NCBI GenBank assembly: GCA_020635855.1
Contig: JACJYZ010000002.1
Location: 1,364,001-1,428,000 of the forward strand
Direction: 5' to 3'
Origin: Flavobacteriales bacterium
Lineage (GTDB): Bacteria > Bacteroidota > Bacteroidia > JACJYZ01
DNA length: 64,000 bases
Shown here: piece after piece, positions 8,155-17,384 of the stretch
Layout: every line of letters begins with the position of its first letter
Numbering within the stretch: position 1 is the stretch's first letter
Notes under the pieces: generated by a model
The model's input: only the letters and a program-made list of their open reading frames with translations
Databases searched by the model: none
Told to the model about the DNA's origin: nothing
Made by a program: the position numbers and the translations under genes

Positions 8155-11043
8155 GTGGGGCCGGGTGGAGTGGGGGATGATACCAACAACAAGATCTGGC
8201 TGTCGGCCAATGATGCGGTATACAGCGATGCCGGGTCCACGGATGCAACCAATGGCGGAAGCGTACAGGAGTGGCATGATAGATCAGGGAACGGGAACAA
8301 TGCTACCCAGACAACGGCAGGAAGCAAGCCCACACTCGCAACAAGCAGCATCAACGGACAAAGCGTGTTGACGTTTGACGGCAGTTCTGATTGGATGAGC
8401 ATCGTAACCGGTGATATCCCCGAAACCAACTACACCGAATTTGTGATCTTCAAGTCGTCGGACGCCACCGGACCCTTCACCACAATTGCCAGTCCGGCCA
8501 CCTACAGCGGTGGTGCACACGACCGTCAGTTCGGACTCAGCAGCAACAAAATGTCGAGCCGGATTTACAACACTGAGGTGATCAGCACTGCGTCGGACTA
8601 TAACGACAATGCAGCCAGGATTGCCGAACTCCAGGTGACCACAGGGGTCGGGCAGGAAATATTCATCAACGAAGCCAGTGTCAAGACCGGTACCAAAGGC
8701 GGATCCGATTTCAACTGGGAATCAGGCATGGTGATCGGAGGACACACGGCATGGGGCTATTATGCCGGTAGCATCGCGGAGGTAATACTATACAACAAGG
8801 TGCTGAACGATGCCCAGCAGATCATTGTGAACAACTACCTTTCTTCCAAGTATGGCATCACCATTGTGAATGACAAGTTCTCCTATGATGGCGTGCACCT
8901 GTATGATGTGGCAGGTATCGGTCGGGAAGATGCGTCGAACATGCACACCGCTGCAGAGTCGGCTGGTATCCTGCGGGTAAGCAATGCAAGTGGTATGGGC
9001 AATGGCGAGTACCTGTTATTCGGTCATGACAACGGTGATATCACCGCCTGGACTACAACCGAGGCGCCCACCGTATCCGGTTCTTCCCGCCTTGCTCGGG
9101 AATGGCGCGTGGACGAAACAGGAGACGTGGGAACTGTTACCGTTACCATCGATACGGCTACTTTTCCCGCCGTACCCGTGGGTTACCAGATGATGCTGGC
9201 GGTGGATGGAGACGGGGACTTTACATCCGGGGCAGTCCTGTATCCATTGATCTATACATCCGGGACGGAATATGCCGCATCCGGGATTGATTTTTCCGCC
9301 GGCGATTATGTGGCTGTTGTGGCCGGCGAAAACATCACCAAGCAAAGCGGCGACTTTGATGACCCCGCCACCTGGCTCGTGGGTATTGTTCCAGGTACCG
9401 GTGAAAATGCCATCATCAACACCGGGCATGTTGTGGACCTGACCGCGAATCAATCCATCGGTTCTCTCACGATCAACGGCACCCTGAACCTGAACAGCAA
9501 GACCCTGACTGTGGATCAGGGAACCATCACCAACAACGGAACCTTTGATGCCGGTACAGGCAAAGTGATCTATTCCGCCTCCGGAGATCAATGTGTGACT
9601 CCTTTAACCTACTACAAACTTTCATTGGCAGGTTCGGGTACCAAAACCCTTTGTGGCAACATAGATGTGAACAGCGACCTGAATGTAACGGCAAGTGGCG
9701 TATCCCTGGATGTTTCCGCATCCGACTATGGCATCAACCTGGCCGGTAAATGGAACAACAGCGGTACCTTTGTGCCACGCTCGGGAACGGTTGTGTTTGA
9801 CGGAACCGGTACGCAAAACCTCACCGCAACCGTGGCCCAGACCTATACCAACGTGACCATCAATAAAGCATCCGGGTATGTGAAAATGCTGCGTAACATA
9901 GAAGTGGACGGCACACTCACCATGACCAACGGTAACCTGCAGTTGGGTAGCTTTGATCTCACCTTCGGTACGTCGGGTACCATTTCCGGAGGAAGCGCAT
10001 CCAGCTACATTGAGGCGGATGGCATAGGTGTGTTGAAGAAACTATACAACGCTGTACCCGCTGCTGCGTTTGCGATGCCGATGGGAGACGCAAACGAATA
10101 TGCCCCTTTTACCTTTACGTTGCAGGACGGAACGCTGTCGGGACTTTCATATGTCACTTTCAAACAAACAGATTCAAAGCATCCGAGTCTGAGTGGAACA
10201 ACGGATTACATATCCCGGTACTGGACAGTTTCAGCATCAGGAATCAGTTGCAACGGTACCTGCGACGACGGAGCCGGTGATATCAACTTTGATGCGAGTT
10301 ATACATACCAGGATGCGGATGTGAATGGAACGGAAGCGTACATGATTCCCATGAAATACACGCTGGGAAGCTGGACCGCTGACGGATCGGTTAATACTGG
10401 CACCAATACCCTTTCCTGGAGCGGGGTGCCGGCTTTTGGAGATATGACCGGAGCGAATGCAAGTGCGGTGCTTCCCATCGGATTGTTATCGTTCAATGTA
10501 TGGCTGGAGCGGGATGTGGTACGTATCGAATGGGTAACGGCCGCGGAAATCAACAACAATTTCTTTACGGTGGAAAGATCACACAACGGGATCGATTTTG
10601 AAGCCATAGAGAACGTGAAAGGGGCAGGAAACAGCAATCGGATACTGACCTATCGGACATACGATACCCAACCGTTGGAAGGGTTGTCATACTACCGGTT
10701 GACACAAACGGATTACGATGGTCAATCGGAAACATTTGATCTGGTTCCTGTCAGGTATTTGCCCGGAAGATCCGGTCAGCACCAACTGTCTGTTTTTCCG
10801 AATCCGGCAAAAGACAAGGCGTTTGTTGTGCTGGAAGGAATGGAGGGAAATAGCGAGGTAACAGTTGTCGTGCAGGATATGCTTGGGAAAGTTTTTCGTG
10901 ACCTGACGATACAAGCTGATCCGTCAGGAAATGCCGTTGCCGAAATAAGCCAGCTGAATGAAATGCATCCGGGCGTGTACCTGGTTACGGTTCGTTCCTC
11001 TCACGGTGTCGATGCCATACGGCTGATTGTTGACCGAAACTGA
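6700..11043 (+). CDS. Giant T9SS-secreted Calx-beta/lectin-like protein, C-terminal part (frameshifted)
   Basis: Continuation of the previous gene in the +1 frame; true coding resumes around 6674, and the ATG at 6700 is only the first in-frame methionine. It holds the end of lectin-like domain 2 (GIGRVDASNEH, EYVLFGHDKGD), three more Calx-beta domains, lectin-like domain 3 starting at 8155 (VGPGGVGDDTNNKIW), then a beta-rich segment from about 9340 (KQSGDFDDPATWLVG, TINGTLNLNSKTL) of the kind that precedes surface-anchoring tails. The last 85 residues (LSVFPNPAKDKAFVV ... VYLVTVRS) are a type A T9SS sorting domain, so the intact product would be exported and attached or released at the cell surface. 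An adhesin or matrix role is inferred. Confidence 0.85.
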   Translation: MAGIGRVDASNEHLAAQSAGILKISSPSDMGDGEYVLFGHDKGDITTWTTAEAPNAGTNIERLAREWRLDETGDVGTVSVGIDTTDLPARPAGYTKYFLLVDADGNFSSGATSYAMTSVGGSNYEASGVAIADGNYVTIAVVRSIIEFTSTNASKFEPQSPATMQISLSYPLSTNTTVDYTVTGGTATSGSDYVFSNGTATITAGNTTTNLNIVIINDVVVESDETMIVTLSNPSAGVTIGTNASDTLRINDDDNSRKVSFRTTTGTSDEAVTPATATVQINSVDGTNPTTVGYKVTGGTATSGSDYVLAAGIATIPAGEDSITFDIAITDDATYENSETIVVSLYNPSNCNLNSSNTTFTYTITDNDSKPTVEFAQTTSSQDEGTSPALIAVVLSAATGTDVTVDYAITGGSASGSGVDYTLVDGTLTIAAGDTTADISVDIVDDGIVESEETFEITLSNPTNADPGTDLVTTVTINDDDNDGYVGPGGVGDDTNNKIWLSANDAVYSDAGSTDATNGGSVQEWHDRSGNGNNATQTTAGSKPTLATSSINGQSVLTFDGSSDWMSIVTGDIPETNYTEFVIFKSSDATGPFTTIASPATYSGGAHDRQFGLSSNKMSSRIYNTEVISTASDYNDNAARIAELQVTTGVGQEIFINEASVKTGTKGGSDFNWESGMVIGGHTAWGYYAGSIAEVILYNKVLNDAQQIIVNNYLSSKYGITIVNDKFSYDGVHLYDVAGIGREDASNMHTAAESAGILRVSNASGMGNGEYLLFGHDNGDITAWTTTEAPTVSGSSRLAREWRVDETGDVGTVTVTIDTATFPAVPVGYQMMLAVDGDGDFTSGAVLYPLIYTSGTEYAASGIDFSAGDYVAVVAGENITKQSGDFDDPATWLVGIVPGTGENAIINTGHVVDLTANQSIGSLTINGTLNLNSKTLTVDQGTITNNGTFDAGTGKVIYSASGDQCVTPLTYYKLSLAGSGTKTLCGNIDVNSDLNVTASGVSLDVSASDYGINLAGKWNNSGTFVPRSGTVVFDGTGTQNLTATVAQTYTNVTINKASGYVKMLRNIEVDGTLTMTNGNLQLGSFDLTFGTSGTISGGSASSYIEADGIGVLKKLYNAVPAAAFAMPMGDANEYAPFTFTLQDGTLSGLSYVTFKQTDSKHPSLSGTTDYISRYWTVSASGISCNGTCDDGAGDINFDASYTYQDADVNGTEAYMIPMKYTLGSWTADGSVNTGTNTLSWSGVPAFGDMTGANASAVLPIGLLSFNVWLERDVVRIEWVTAAEINNNFFTVERSHNGIDFEAIENVKGAGNSNRILTYRTYDTQPLEGLSYYRLTQTDYDGQSETFDLVPVRYLPGRSGQHQLSVFPNPAKDKAFVVLEGMEGNSEVTVVVQDMLGKVFRDLTIQADPSGNAVAEISQLNEMHPGVYLVTVRSSHGVDAIRLIVDRN

Positions 11044-11081
11044 GGAGACAGGATCTGCGTCTTATGTCTATCGTCTAATGT

Positions 11082-11687
11082 CTACCGTCTCACCAAATAC
11101 GCCACGCCCAGGTTGGGTAGCCAGCACAACCATGCTGCCAGCCCGTACGCCATGTTAAAATCAGCCATTGACGACGCCAGTACACCCAGCCAGATCCGGA
11201 AGGTGACTGCGGCAAAGCACATGGCAAAGCTGTAGGTCATCCATGATTGGTGTTGGTCGGTTTTTCCTTTGCGGATCGACAGGTAGCCCATAATGGATGT
11301 GGATACCCATACCATGCCCAAACCGGTGAATCCGGGTGCAGCCAGCACATTGCCTTCCGCATAAAAAGCCAGGAATATACCGCAGAGTCCTCCGATCAGC
11401 GCGGCGATCATATAGATTTTTCCGATGGTACGGTGCAGGGCAATCCTGCGGGTGCGCAGTTTTTTGCTGAACTGGAGCCAACCGATTGCCAGTGCAAGTC
11501 CACCACCACCGATGTGGCCATAAAACATTGCCATCCAGAGCGCATTCTTTACCACTTCTTCCGGTTTGTTCAACAGGATGCCGAAAGGTTCGTCGCTCAG
11601 GAAGTACAGAACAGGATAGATGCCGATGAGCAAGCTGAGGATGGCTGCCATCCAGCGGAGGGGTATTCGAATTGCAGGGTGGGGCAT
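11082..11687 (-). CDS. DUF2306-family membrane protein
   Basis: A 201-residue integral membrane protein with about six hydrophobic segments. The stretch HIGGGGLALAIGWLQFSK followed by RRIALHRTIGKIYM is the hallmark of the DUF2306 family, whose function is unknown. It is convergent with the giant secreted protein (38 bases apart) and has no visible functional partner. Upstream of its start lies a repeat-rich gap, so its promoter is not clear. Confidence 0.85.
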   Translation of the reverse strand: MPHPAIRIPLRWMAAILSLLIGIYPVLYFLSDEPFGILLNKPEEVVKNALWMAMFYGHIGGGGLALAIGWLQFSKKLRTRRIALHRTIGKIYMIAALIGGLCGIFLAFYAEGNVLAAPGFTGLGMVWVSTSIMGYLSIRKGKTDQHQSWMTYSFAMCFAAVTFRIWLGVLASSMADFNMAYGLAAWLCWLPNLGVAYLVRR

Positions 11688-11734
11688 GGGTTGAATAAAC
11701 TGGTACGGCGTGAAGATAGCGAACGATTTGTAAA

Positions 11735-11790
11735 GGGGTAAAGTGCTCCCTTTGGTCGCGTAAGGAGGTAACCTTTGGTCGCGCAGGAAA
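11735..11790 (-). repeat. Copies of the GCGACC...GGGAG dispersed repeat
   Basis: Read on the minus strand this contains CTTACGCGACCAAAGGGAGC, preceded by a second partial copy CTGCGCGACCAAAGG. It matches the core of the 38-bp repeat found at 35081, 40260, 42850 and 43380. Here it lies just upstream of the DUF2306 gene. Confidence 0.6.
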
Positions 11791-11813
11791 GTTGTTCTTC
11801 CACCTATCTACTC

Positions 11814-11903
11814 CCTTACCCTATCAATCCCTTACCCCTTTACCTCTTTACCCCTTTACCCCTTTACCTCCTTACCTCTTTACCTCTTTACCTCTTTACC
11901 CCC
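11814..11903 (+). repeat. Degenerate CTTTACCC/CTTTACCT octamer tract
   Basis: About ten imperfect tandem copies of CTTTACCC or CTTTACCT fill the gap down to the stop codon of the histidine kinase gene. A shorter piece of the same sort (TTACCCCTTTAC) recurs at 22320-22352 between hutU and hutI. It is non-coding on both strands. Confidence 0.75.
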
Positions 11904-14900
11904 TCACTTCCTATTCTTCAACCAAATCTTCATCAGTGAGAACAAACGCTCCACGTCCACCGGTTTGCTGATGTAGTCGTTGGCGCCGGCATCGATGCAT
12001 TTCTGGCGGTCTTCTTTCATGGCTTTGGCGGTGAGTGCGATGACGGGAAGGTGGGCGTATTTCTTTTCCTTGCGGATGTTCTGCATGCATTCGTAGCCAT
12101 CCATTTCTGGCATCATGATGTCCATCAGTACAATGTCTATGTCTGCATTTTTGCCGAGTACATCCAGGGCCACTTTCCCATTTTCCGCCTTAACGACTTC
12201 CAGGCCTTTTTCCCTCAATACCTTGCCCAGGGCAAATACATTTCGCATGTCGTCATCCACGAGCAATACCTTTTTGTCGGTGAACACCTTTTCATTGTCG
12301 TAGAGGCCAGTGATCATTTCCTGTTTCTTTTTCGGCAGGTTGCGGAGGGTACGGTGTAGGAACAGGGCGGTTTCGTCCAGAAGACGTTCTTCGCTCTTTA
12401 CACCTTTCACGATGATGGTTTCGGCGTGTTGTCTCAGCTCTTCGTCTTCCTCCCTGGTGAGTTCCTTGCCGGTGTACACCACGATAGGGGGGACATGACC
12501 TTCCTGGTCTTTTTCGAGTTGTTTGATCAGTTCGAAGCCGGTCATGTCGGGCAGGCCGATGTCCAGCACGATGCAATCCACCTTCTCTTTGTTGCATACG
12601 TTCAGGGCTTCTTCGCCCGTACTGGCTTCATGGCACTTCACGTCGCCGTTGCCGATGAGTTTGATGATGGACTTGCGCAGGTTCTTATTGTCTTCAATGA
12701 TCAGCAGGTTTTTCATTTTGCGGCTGATCAGGTCTTCGATCCTGGAGAATGCACCTTCCAGTTGTTTTTTGTTGACGGGTTTGGTCAGGTATTCCACGGC
12801 GCCGGATTTGATGGGCTCCATGGATTTCTCATTGGCGGAGATGATGTGAACGGGAATGTGCCTGAGGTCGGGGTTGCTCTTCAGTTCTTTCAGTACCATA
12901 TGGCCGTCGATGCCAGGCAGGTCGAGGTCGAGGATGATGGCATTGGGCTGGAATTTTGCGGCCAGTTTCAATCCGTCTTCACCGGTGGCGGCACACAGGT
13001 ATTTCAGGGATTTTTGGTTGGCTTGCGCGGCCAGCACCCTGGCAAAGTCGGTATCGTCTTCGATGATCAACACCACGTTATCGCTTTCAGAGATCTCATT
13101 GCGCTGATCATCAAGGGTGGGGTAGTTGAGAAACTGGCTGTCGTAGGTTGTCATCACGGCCTTTTGGGGTTTGACAGGAACAGCCTTTTTGCTCTGCATC
13201 TCCTGGGGAAGTTCAAGGGGGATGGTCAGGGTGAAAGTGGAACCCTGACCGGGTTTGCTTTCAAGCGAGATATTGCCCCGAAGGAGTTTGGCCAGTTCGC
13301 GCGAGATCGACAGTCCCAGTCCGGTTCCTCCGTACTTACGGGAATTGCTGCCATCTGCTTGTTGGAAAGCCTCGAAGATGATGTCTTGTTTGTCAACAGC
13401 GATGCCGATGCCTGAATCCTTGACCGAAAAGGCAATCAGGTTGGCGTTTTTCTTGAACGATGCGATCACTTCGCCCTTGTCGGTGAATTTGAAGGCATTG
13501 CTCAAGAGGTTTTTCAGAACCTGTGCCAGGCGTTGCTGGTCGCTCTCGAATGATTCGGGCAGATCGTTATCCACGATGATGTCGAACTTTAGTCCTTTGT
13601 CTTCGGCCACGTGGGTGAAATCGCGTCGCAGGCTGGTGGCGAATTCATGGAGGTTGATGGATTTTACGTTCAGGTCCATTCGTCCCGCTTCCACTTTGCT
13701 CAGGTCAAGGATCTCGTTGATCAGGTTCAACAGGTCGTGGCCGCTTTTGCTGATCACCTGGGCGCTTTCAATCTGGTCGACCGAGAGGTTGTTTTCTTTG
13801 TTTTGCGCCAGGTCATCGGACAGGATCAGCAGGCTGTTCAGGGGGGTACGCAGTTCGTGGCTCATGTTGGCCAGGAACTCGCTTTTGTATTTGCTGCTGA
13901 TCTCCAGTTGTTTTGCTTTGTGCTCGATGTCGGTGCGGGCGATTTCCAGGTCGTGGTTTTTTTGTTCCACGATCTGGGTTTGCTCTTCCAGTTCTTCATT
14001 GGCGGCCTGCAGTTCTTCCTGCTGTTCCTTCAGTTTCATGGTTTGCTCCTGCAGTTCCTCGTTGGTTTGTTTGAGCTCTTCCTGCTGGGATTGCATTTCT
14101 TCCGCCTGTTTCAGCAGTTCCTGTTTCTGGTTGACCTGCTCCGTGATGTCGAAGCGCACGGCCACATACTTGAATATATTCCCTCTCAGGTTCCGGAACG
14201 GCATGATGGTGGTGGCTACCCAGTAATAACTTCCGTCTTTGGCTTTGTTGCAGATGTTCCCCCTCCAAACCCTTCCGAGGCTGATCGCTTTCCACATGCC
14301 TACGAAGAGGCCGTCGGGTTGCGTGCCGGATTTCAGGATGCGGTGGTTTTTCCCGATCAACTCTTTTTCGGTGTATTGGGAGATCTCGCAGAACATTTCA
14401 TTTACGAAGGTGATGTTCCCCTGGGCATCGGTTTCAGAAACGATGGCCGCCTGGTTCAGGCTCGAAACCTGTTGGCTGTTCTGCAGCTGTTTGTCCTTTT
14501 GTTCCGTAATATCAATGGCCAGCTTCAGCACCTTCACCAGTTTGTTGTCTTTGTTGTAAATGGGGTTGTAGGAACTGTGAAGCCACACGATGTCACCGGC
14601 TTTATTGATGCGCAAAACCTCTCCGTTATGCGATTTGCCGGCACGTAAATCCTCCCAGAACTGTTTGTATTCAGCCGAATTCTTGTAGGTCGCATCCACC
14701 AATATGCTGTGGTGCTTGCCGATGAGGTCTTCCAGCTGATAGCCCATCACATCAAGGAAGTTCTCATTGGCGCTGGTTACATAACCTTTCATGTCAAACT
14801 CCACGGCCAGGTTGGATTTGTTGATGGCGTTCATTTGCCCGGAAAGCTCGGCTTCCTTTTCCCGTATGTTTTGCAGCAGTGTTTCCGTGCGCATCTTGGA

Positions 14901-15458
14901 TTTGGCGGCGTTCACGGCGATCGCGATGTTTTCCGTGTGACCTGAGAGGGTGCGCATGTGTTCTTCAGGGATGACCTCGAACGTGCCCAACTCAAGCACC
15001 CCTACCAGCTTGTTGTTGTATATGAGAGGCAGCCCGGTCAGGTACGTGACATTGGCTTCTCCGGTTCCCGAGGTGGTTTGCAGGTAGTCTTTCGGGAGGT
15101 TGTTGAAACGGATGATCTTTTGTTCAAGGGCCACCTGTCCCACCAACCCTATGCCCGGCTCTATCACCTTGTTTTTGTAAGCTTTTTTGTTGAGGGCGTA
15201 TCCGGCCGTTAATTCCTGGTTCCCGTTCAGGTCAGTGGTGTAGAATGTACCCACAGTGGCGGATGTGAATGTAGCAAGGTAGCTGAGTATGTCTGTGCAC
15301 AAGGGTGTCAGGTCCTTGTCGCCCCGAAGGATATTGTTGATCTCTTCGCTGCTTTGCTGGAGGCGTTTGGTGCGTTCGTTCTCTGAGGTAAGCTGCGCCA
15401 GGTTCTCTTGCATTTCAATCAGGGACTGACTGATGTCGTGTTGGGTCTCTGTACTCAT
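11904..15458 (-). CDS. Hybrid sensor histidine kinase (GAF-PAS-PAS-HK-REC-REC-REC)
   Basis: An 1184-residue cytoplasmic hybrid kinase with no membrane segment. Order of parts: GAF domain (about residues 35-200), two PAS domains (about 212-450), a long Gln/Glu-rich coiled coil (about 445-525), HisKA with the phosphorylated His in NMSHELRTPLN, HATPase_c with the G boxes KDSGIGI and YGGTGLGLSI, and then three receiver domains with acceptor Asp residues in AIILDLDLPGIDG, CIVLDIGLPDMTG and IVLMDIMMPEMDG. It is the last gene of a cheR-cheB-kinase operon, its ATG overlapping the cheB stop codon by four bases. CheB and CheR probably tune its signalling rather than a classical CheA array, which is not seen here. 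Confidence 0.92.
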   Translation of the reverse strand: MSTETQHDISQSLIEMQENLAQLTSENERTKRLQQSSEEINNILRGDKDLTPLCTDILSYLATFTSATVGTFYTTDLNGNQELTAGYALNKKAYKNKVIEPGIGLVGQVALEQKIIRFNNLPKDYLQTTSGTGEANVTYLTGLPLIYNNKLVGVLELGTFEVIPEEHMRTLSGHTENIAIAVNAAKSKMRTETLLQNIREKEAELSGQMNAINKSNLAVEFDMKGYVTSANENFLDVMGYQLEDLIGKHHSILVDATYKNSAEYKQFWEDLRAGKSHNGEVLRINKAGDIVWLHSSYNPIYNKDNKLVKVLKLAIDITEQKDKQLQNSQQVSSLNQAAIVSETDAQGNITFVNEMFCEISQYTEKELIGKNHRILKSGTQPDGLFVGMWKAISLGRVWRGNICNKAKDGSYYWVATTIMPFRNLRGNIFKYVAVRFDITEQVNQKQELLKQAEEMQSQQEELKQTNEELQEQTMKLKEQQEELQAANEELEEQTQIVEQKNHDLEIARTDIEHKAKQLEISSKYKSEFLANMSHELRTPLNSLLILSDDLAQNKENNLSVDQIESAQVISKSGHDLLNLINEILDLSKVEAGRMDLNVKSINLHEFATSLRRDFTHVAEDKGLKFDIIVDNDLPESFESDQQRLAQVLKNLLSNAFKFTDKGEVIASFKKNANLIAFSVKDSGIGIAVDKQDIIFEAFQQADGSNSRKYGGTGLGLSISRELAKLLRGNISLESKPGQGSTFTLTIPLELPQEMQSKKAVPVKPQKAVMTTYDSQFLNYPTLDDQRNEISESDNVVLIIEDDTDFARVLAAQANQKSLKYLCAATGEDGLKLAAKFQPNAIILDLDLPGIDGHMVLKELKSNPDLRHIPVHIISANEKSMEPIKSGAVEYLTKPVNKKQLEGAFSRIEDLISRKMKNLLIIEDNKNLRKSIIKLIGNGDVKCHEASTGEEALNVCNKEKVDCIVLDIGLPDMTGFELIKQLEKDQEGHVPPIVVYTGKELTREEDEELRQHAETIIVKGVKSEERLLDETALFLHRTLRNLPKKKQEMITGLYDNEKVFTDKKVLLVDDDMRNVFALGKVLREKGLEVVKAENGKVALDVLGKNADIDIVLMDIMMPEMDGYECMQNIRKEKKYAHLPVIALTAKAMKEDRQKCIDAGANDYISKPVDVERLFSLMKIWLKNRK

Positions 15459-16066
15459 GAATTGGGTGTGGTTGAACGGGTTGTTTTTTGCTGGTTGATG
15501 CGGATGAGGGCATGGATGATTCCCTCCATGGGTAAGACGTGGTCGGGTTGTGTGGCTTCGATGGCTGCTTTGGGCATCATGGGTACTTCGGCGGTTTCCG
15601 GGTCCTGCACCATGGTGAGTCCGCCCCGCTGTTTGATATAGAGCAGCCCTTTGGCGCCGTCAAAGTTGCTTCCGGTGCATACGATGCCGATGAGCCTGCT
15701 TTGGTACGCTTCGGCTGCGGTTTCAAACAACACATCGATGGATGGCCGGGCATAGTTCACGGGCTGGTCAATGGTGAGTGTGAAGGTACGGTCGCGTTCT
15801 ACCAGCAGGTGGTAATTGGCCGGGGCGAAGTAAACCGTGCCGGGCCGGATCTTCTCCTTTTCGTCCGCTTCCTTCACGCGTACCTTGCTTTGCCTGTCGA
15901 GCAATTCCGTCCATGAACTGTCAGATGTATCGGCGATGTGCTGTACAACGATGGTTGATAACGAGAAGTCTGCGGGCAAAGACGTAACGAGTTGTTTCAG
16001 TACACTGACGCCCCCGGCAGAAGCGCCGATCACCACTGCGTCGAATTGAGATGAATGTCCTGTCAT
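15455..16066 (-). CDS. cheB: CheB-type protein-glutamate methylesterase domain
   Basis: A 203-residue stand-alone CheB catalytic domain lacking the usual N-terminal receiver. The catalytic triad is visible: Ser16 in GASAGG, His43 in VVQHI and Asp136 in TGSNFDGAKG; the PSIDVLFETAA motif is also conserved. It would remove methyl esters (or deamidate) from a target protein, opposing CheR. It overlaps both neighbours by four bases (cheR upstream, kinase downstream), implying translational coupling. Without MCP or cheA genes in view, the substrate is unknown and may be the neighbouring kinase's coiled coil, as in PAS-linked CheB/CheR systems; that part is inference. Confidence 0.92.
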   Translation of the reverse strand: MTGHSSQFDAVVIGASAGGVSVLKQLVTSLPADFSLSTIVVQHIADTSDSSWTELLDRQSKVRVKEADEKEKIRPGTVYFAPANYHLLVERDRTFTLTIDQPVNYARPSIDVLFETAAEAYQSRLIGIVCTGSNFDGAKGLLYIKQRGGLTMVQDPETAEVPMMPKAAIEATQPDHVLPMEGIIHALIRINQQKTTRSTTPNS

Positions 16067-16944
16067 TCAGCATATATTTTCTTATACATCCTTTGCTTTT
16101 TGTCTACATGGGTGTAGTGGGATGCATGGTCTGTGAACTGGAGGGATTCCTTATTGCCCAGGCATAGGATACCGCCGTTGACAAGGCTGTTGAAGAACAG
16201 TTGGTGTACCTTGTTCTGCAATTCCTTGCTGAAATAGATGAGCACATTGCGGCATACCACCATGTGCGCTTCCGTGAAATCGCTGTCGGTAACCAAATTG
16301 TGGTGGGCCCACACGATGTTTTTCTGGAGGGAATTGGACAGGATGGCGGCATCATACTGGGTGTGGATGTAGTCGCCGAAGGTAGCCCTGGCACCGGAAG
16401 CGCTGTAATTCTGGCTGTACTTCTTGATCTTGTTGGATGCATATATGCCTTCCCGGGCCACATTCAACGCATGCTGGTTGAAGTCGGTGGCGTAGATCTG
16501 CGTGCGATCATACAGACCTTCTTCTTTCAGCAGGATGGCCATGGAATATACTTCCTCTCCCGTGCTGCATCCGGCATGCCATATCTTGATGTGCGGCCAG
16601 GTCTTGAGGAGGGGAATCACCTTTTGACGGATTTGCTGGTAGAACGGCGGGTCGCGGAACATCTCCGTAACACCGATGCTGAAGTCGTTCAGCAGGGCTT
16701 CGGCGAATGTCGGACTGTGCAGCATTTTGTCCTGCATCTGCGACACGGTGTTGAGGCCGCTGGTGCGAAGGCGTTGCGTAACCCTGCGCCGGATATGCGC
16801 TTTGGAATATCCCCTGAAGTCGTAGCCGTACTTCCGGAACAATGCTTCCATAAGCAGTTCGATCTCCAGATCCGCATCCTGGTGGGTGGCGAGAGGATCC
16901 TGTTCGTCCTCCGTCGATAAATCGTGCATAGGTAAAGTGGTCAA
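16063..16944 (-). CDS. cheR: CheR-type SAM-dependent protein methyltransferase
   Basis: A 293-residue protein with the all-alpha CheR N-domain and the methyltransferase domain. Diagnostic motifs are SIGVTEMFRDPPFY (residues 89-102), the SAM-binding AGCSTGEE (124-131) and CRNVLIYF (231-238). It uses S-adenosylmethionine to methylate glutamates on a partner protein. It is the first gene of the cheR-cheB-kinase operon. No beta-subdomain pentapeptide-binding partner (MCP) is found nearby. The ATG at 16944 gives the usual length; MHDL six codons later is possible. Confidence 0.93.
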   Translation of the reverse strand: MTTLPMHDLSTEDEQDPLATHQDADLEIELLMEALFRKYGYDFRGYSKAHIRRRVTQRLRTSGLNTVSQMQDKMLHSPTFAEALLNDFSIGVTEMFRDPPFYQQIRQKVIPLLKTWPHIKIWHAGCSTGEEVYSMAILLKEEGLYDRTQIYATDFNQHALNVAREGIYASNKIKKYSQNYSASGARATFGDYIHTQYDAAILSNSLQKNIVWAHHNLVTDSDFTEAHMVVCRNVLIYFSKELQNKVHQLFFNSLVNGGILCLGNKESLQFTDHASHYTHVDKKQRMYKKIYAE

Positions 16945-17246
16945 ATGGATGCATTATTGATGCAAACACATCCGGAAACAAAGGGTGATGTTAGCGGAGG
17001 AGGGAATAGTGCATCATCCTTTCCGGGCTGTGTTATCACAATCAAAAACCGGTGTGAAAATAGGTCATTTCAAATCCGCGCGCATCAGCAAAAACACCCA
17101 ATTTTCGGGTTGTGAAAAAGTTGTGGATAGCGATTGCGGTATTTGCGTAAGGGTGATTTGGGGAAGGGTGACAAAGGAGGGCAAAGAACATTGCTCATGG
17201 GAATGTATTGACATTGTGATGAGATTATTATATTTGCACTCCTTTT
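16945..17246. other. Gene-free stretch between cheR and tRNA-Arg
   Basis: About 300 bases with no supported coding frame. It must hold the minus-strand cheR promoter; I see a short palindrome TGCAT-N5-ATGCA at about 16948-16962 but no clear TAnnTTTG box. Its right end carries the tRNA promoter described separately. Confidence 0.5.
17207..17236 (+). promoter_or_regulatory. Promoter of tRNA-Arg (Bacteroidota type)
   Basis: ATTG at 17207-17210 and TATATTTG at 17229-17236, separated by 18 bases, match the Bacteroidota -33/-7 consensus (TTTG, TAnnTTTG). The tRNA starts ten bases after the -7 box, as expected. Confidence 0.6.
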
Positions 17247-17323
17247 GGCCTCGTAGCTTAATTGGATAGAGCACCTGACTACGGATCAGGAGGTTCGGGG
17301 TTCGACTCCCTGCGAGGTCACCA
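17247..17323 (+). tRNA. tRNA-Arg (anticodon ACG)
   Basis: A 77-nt tRNA with encoded CCA. The acceptor arms GGCCTCG and CGAGGTC pair (one G-U), the anticodon stem CCTGA/TCAGG encloses the loop CTACGGA with anticodon ACG at 17281-17283, and the T arm GGGGTTCGACTCCC is canonical. A34 would be converted to inosine to read CGN arginine codons. Confidence 0.96.
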
Positions 17324-17349
17324 GAGAGCCAAATCAATGGCAGTTTCAC

Positions 17350-17384
17350 AAAAGCGAGCAAAACAAAAGCTCGCTTTTGTTTTT
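17350..17384 (+). terminator. Rho-independent terminator after tRNA-Arg
   Basis: Arms AAAAGCGAGC (17350-17359) and GCTCGCTTTT (17369-17378) form a ten-bp stem over a nine-base A-rich loop and are followed by a T-rich run. The right arm is also the start of the 122-bp tandem repeat. Confidence 0.75.

Noticed and set aside
13611..14648. 345-codon open frame on the plus strand inside the histidine kinase
   Set aside because: Antisense shadow of the coiled-coil and PAS-coding region; low-complexity Phe/Leu-rich translation.
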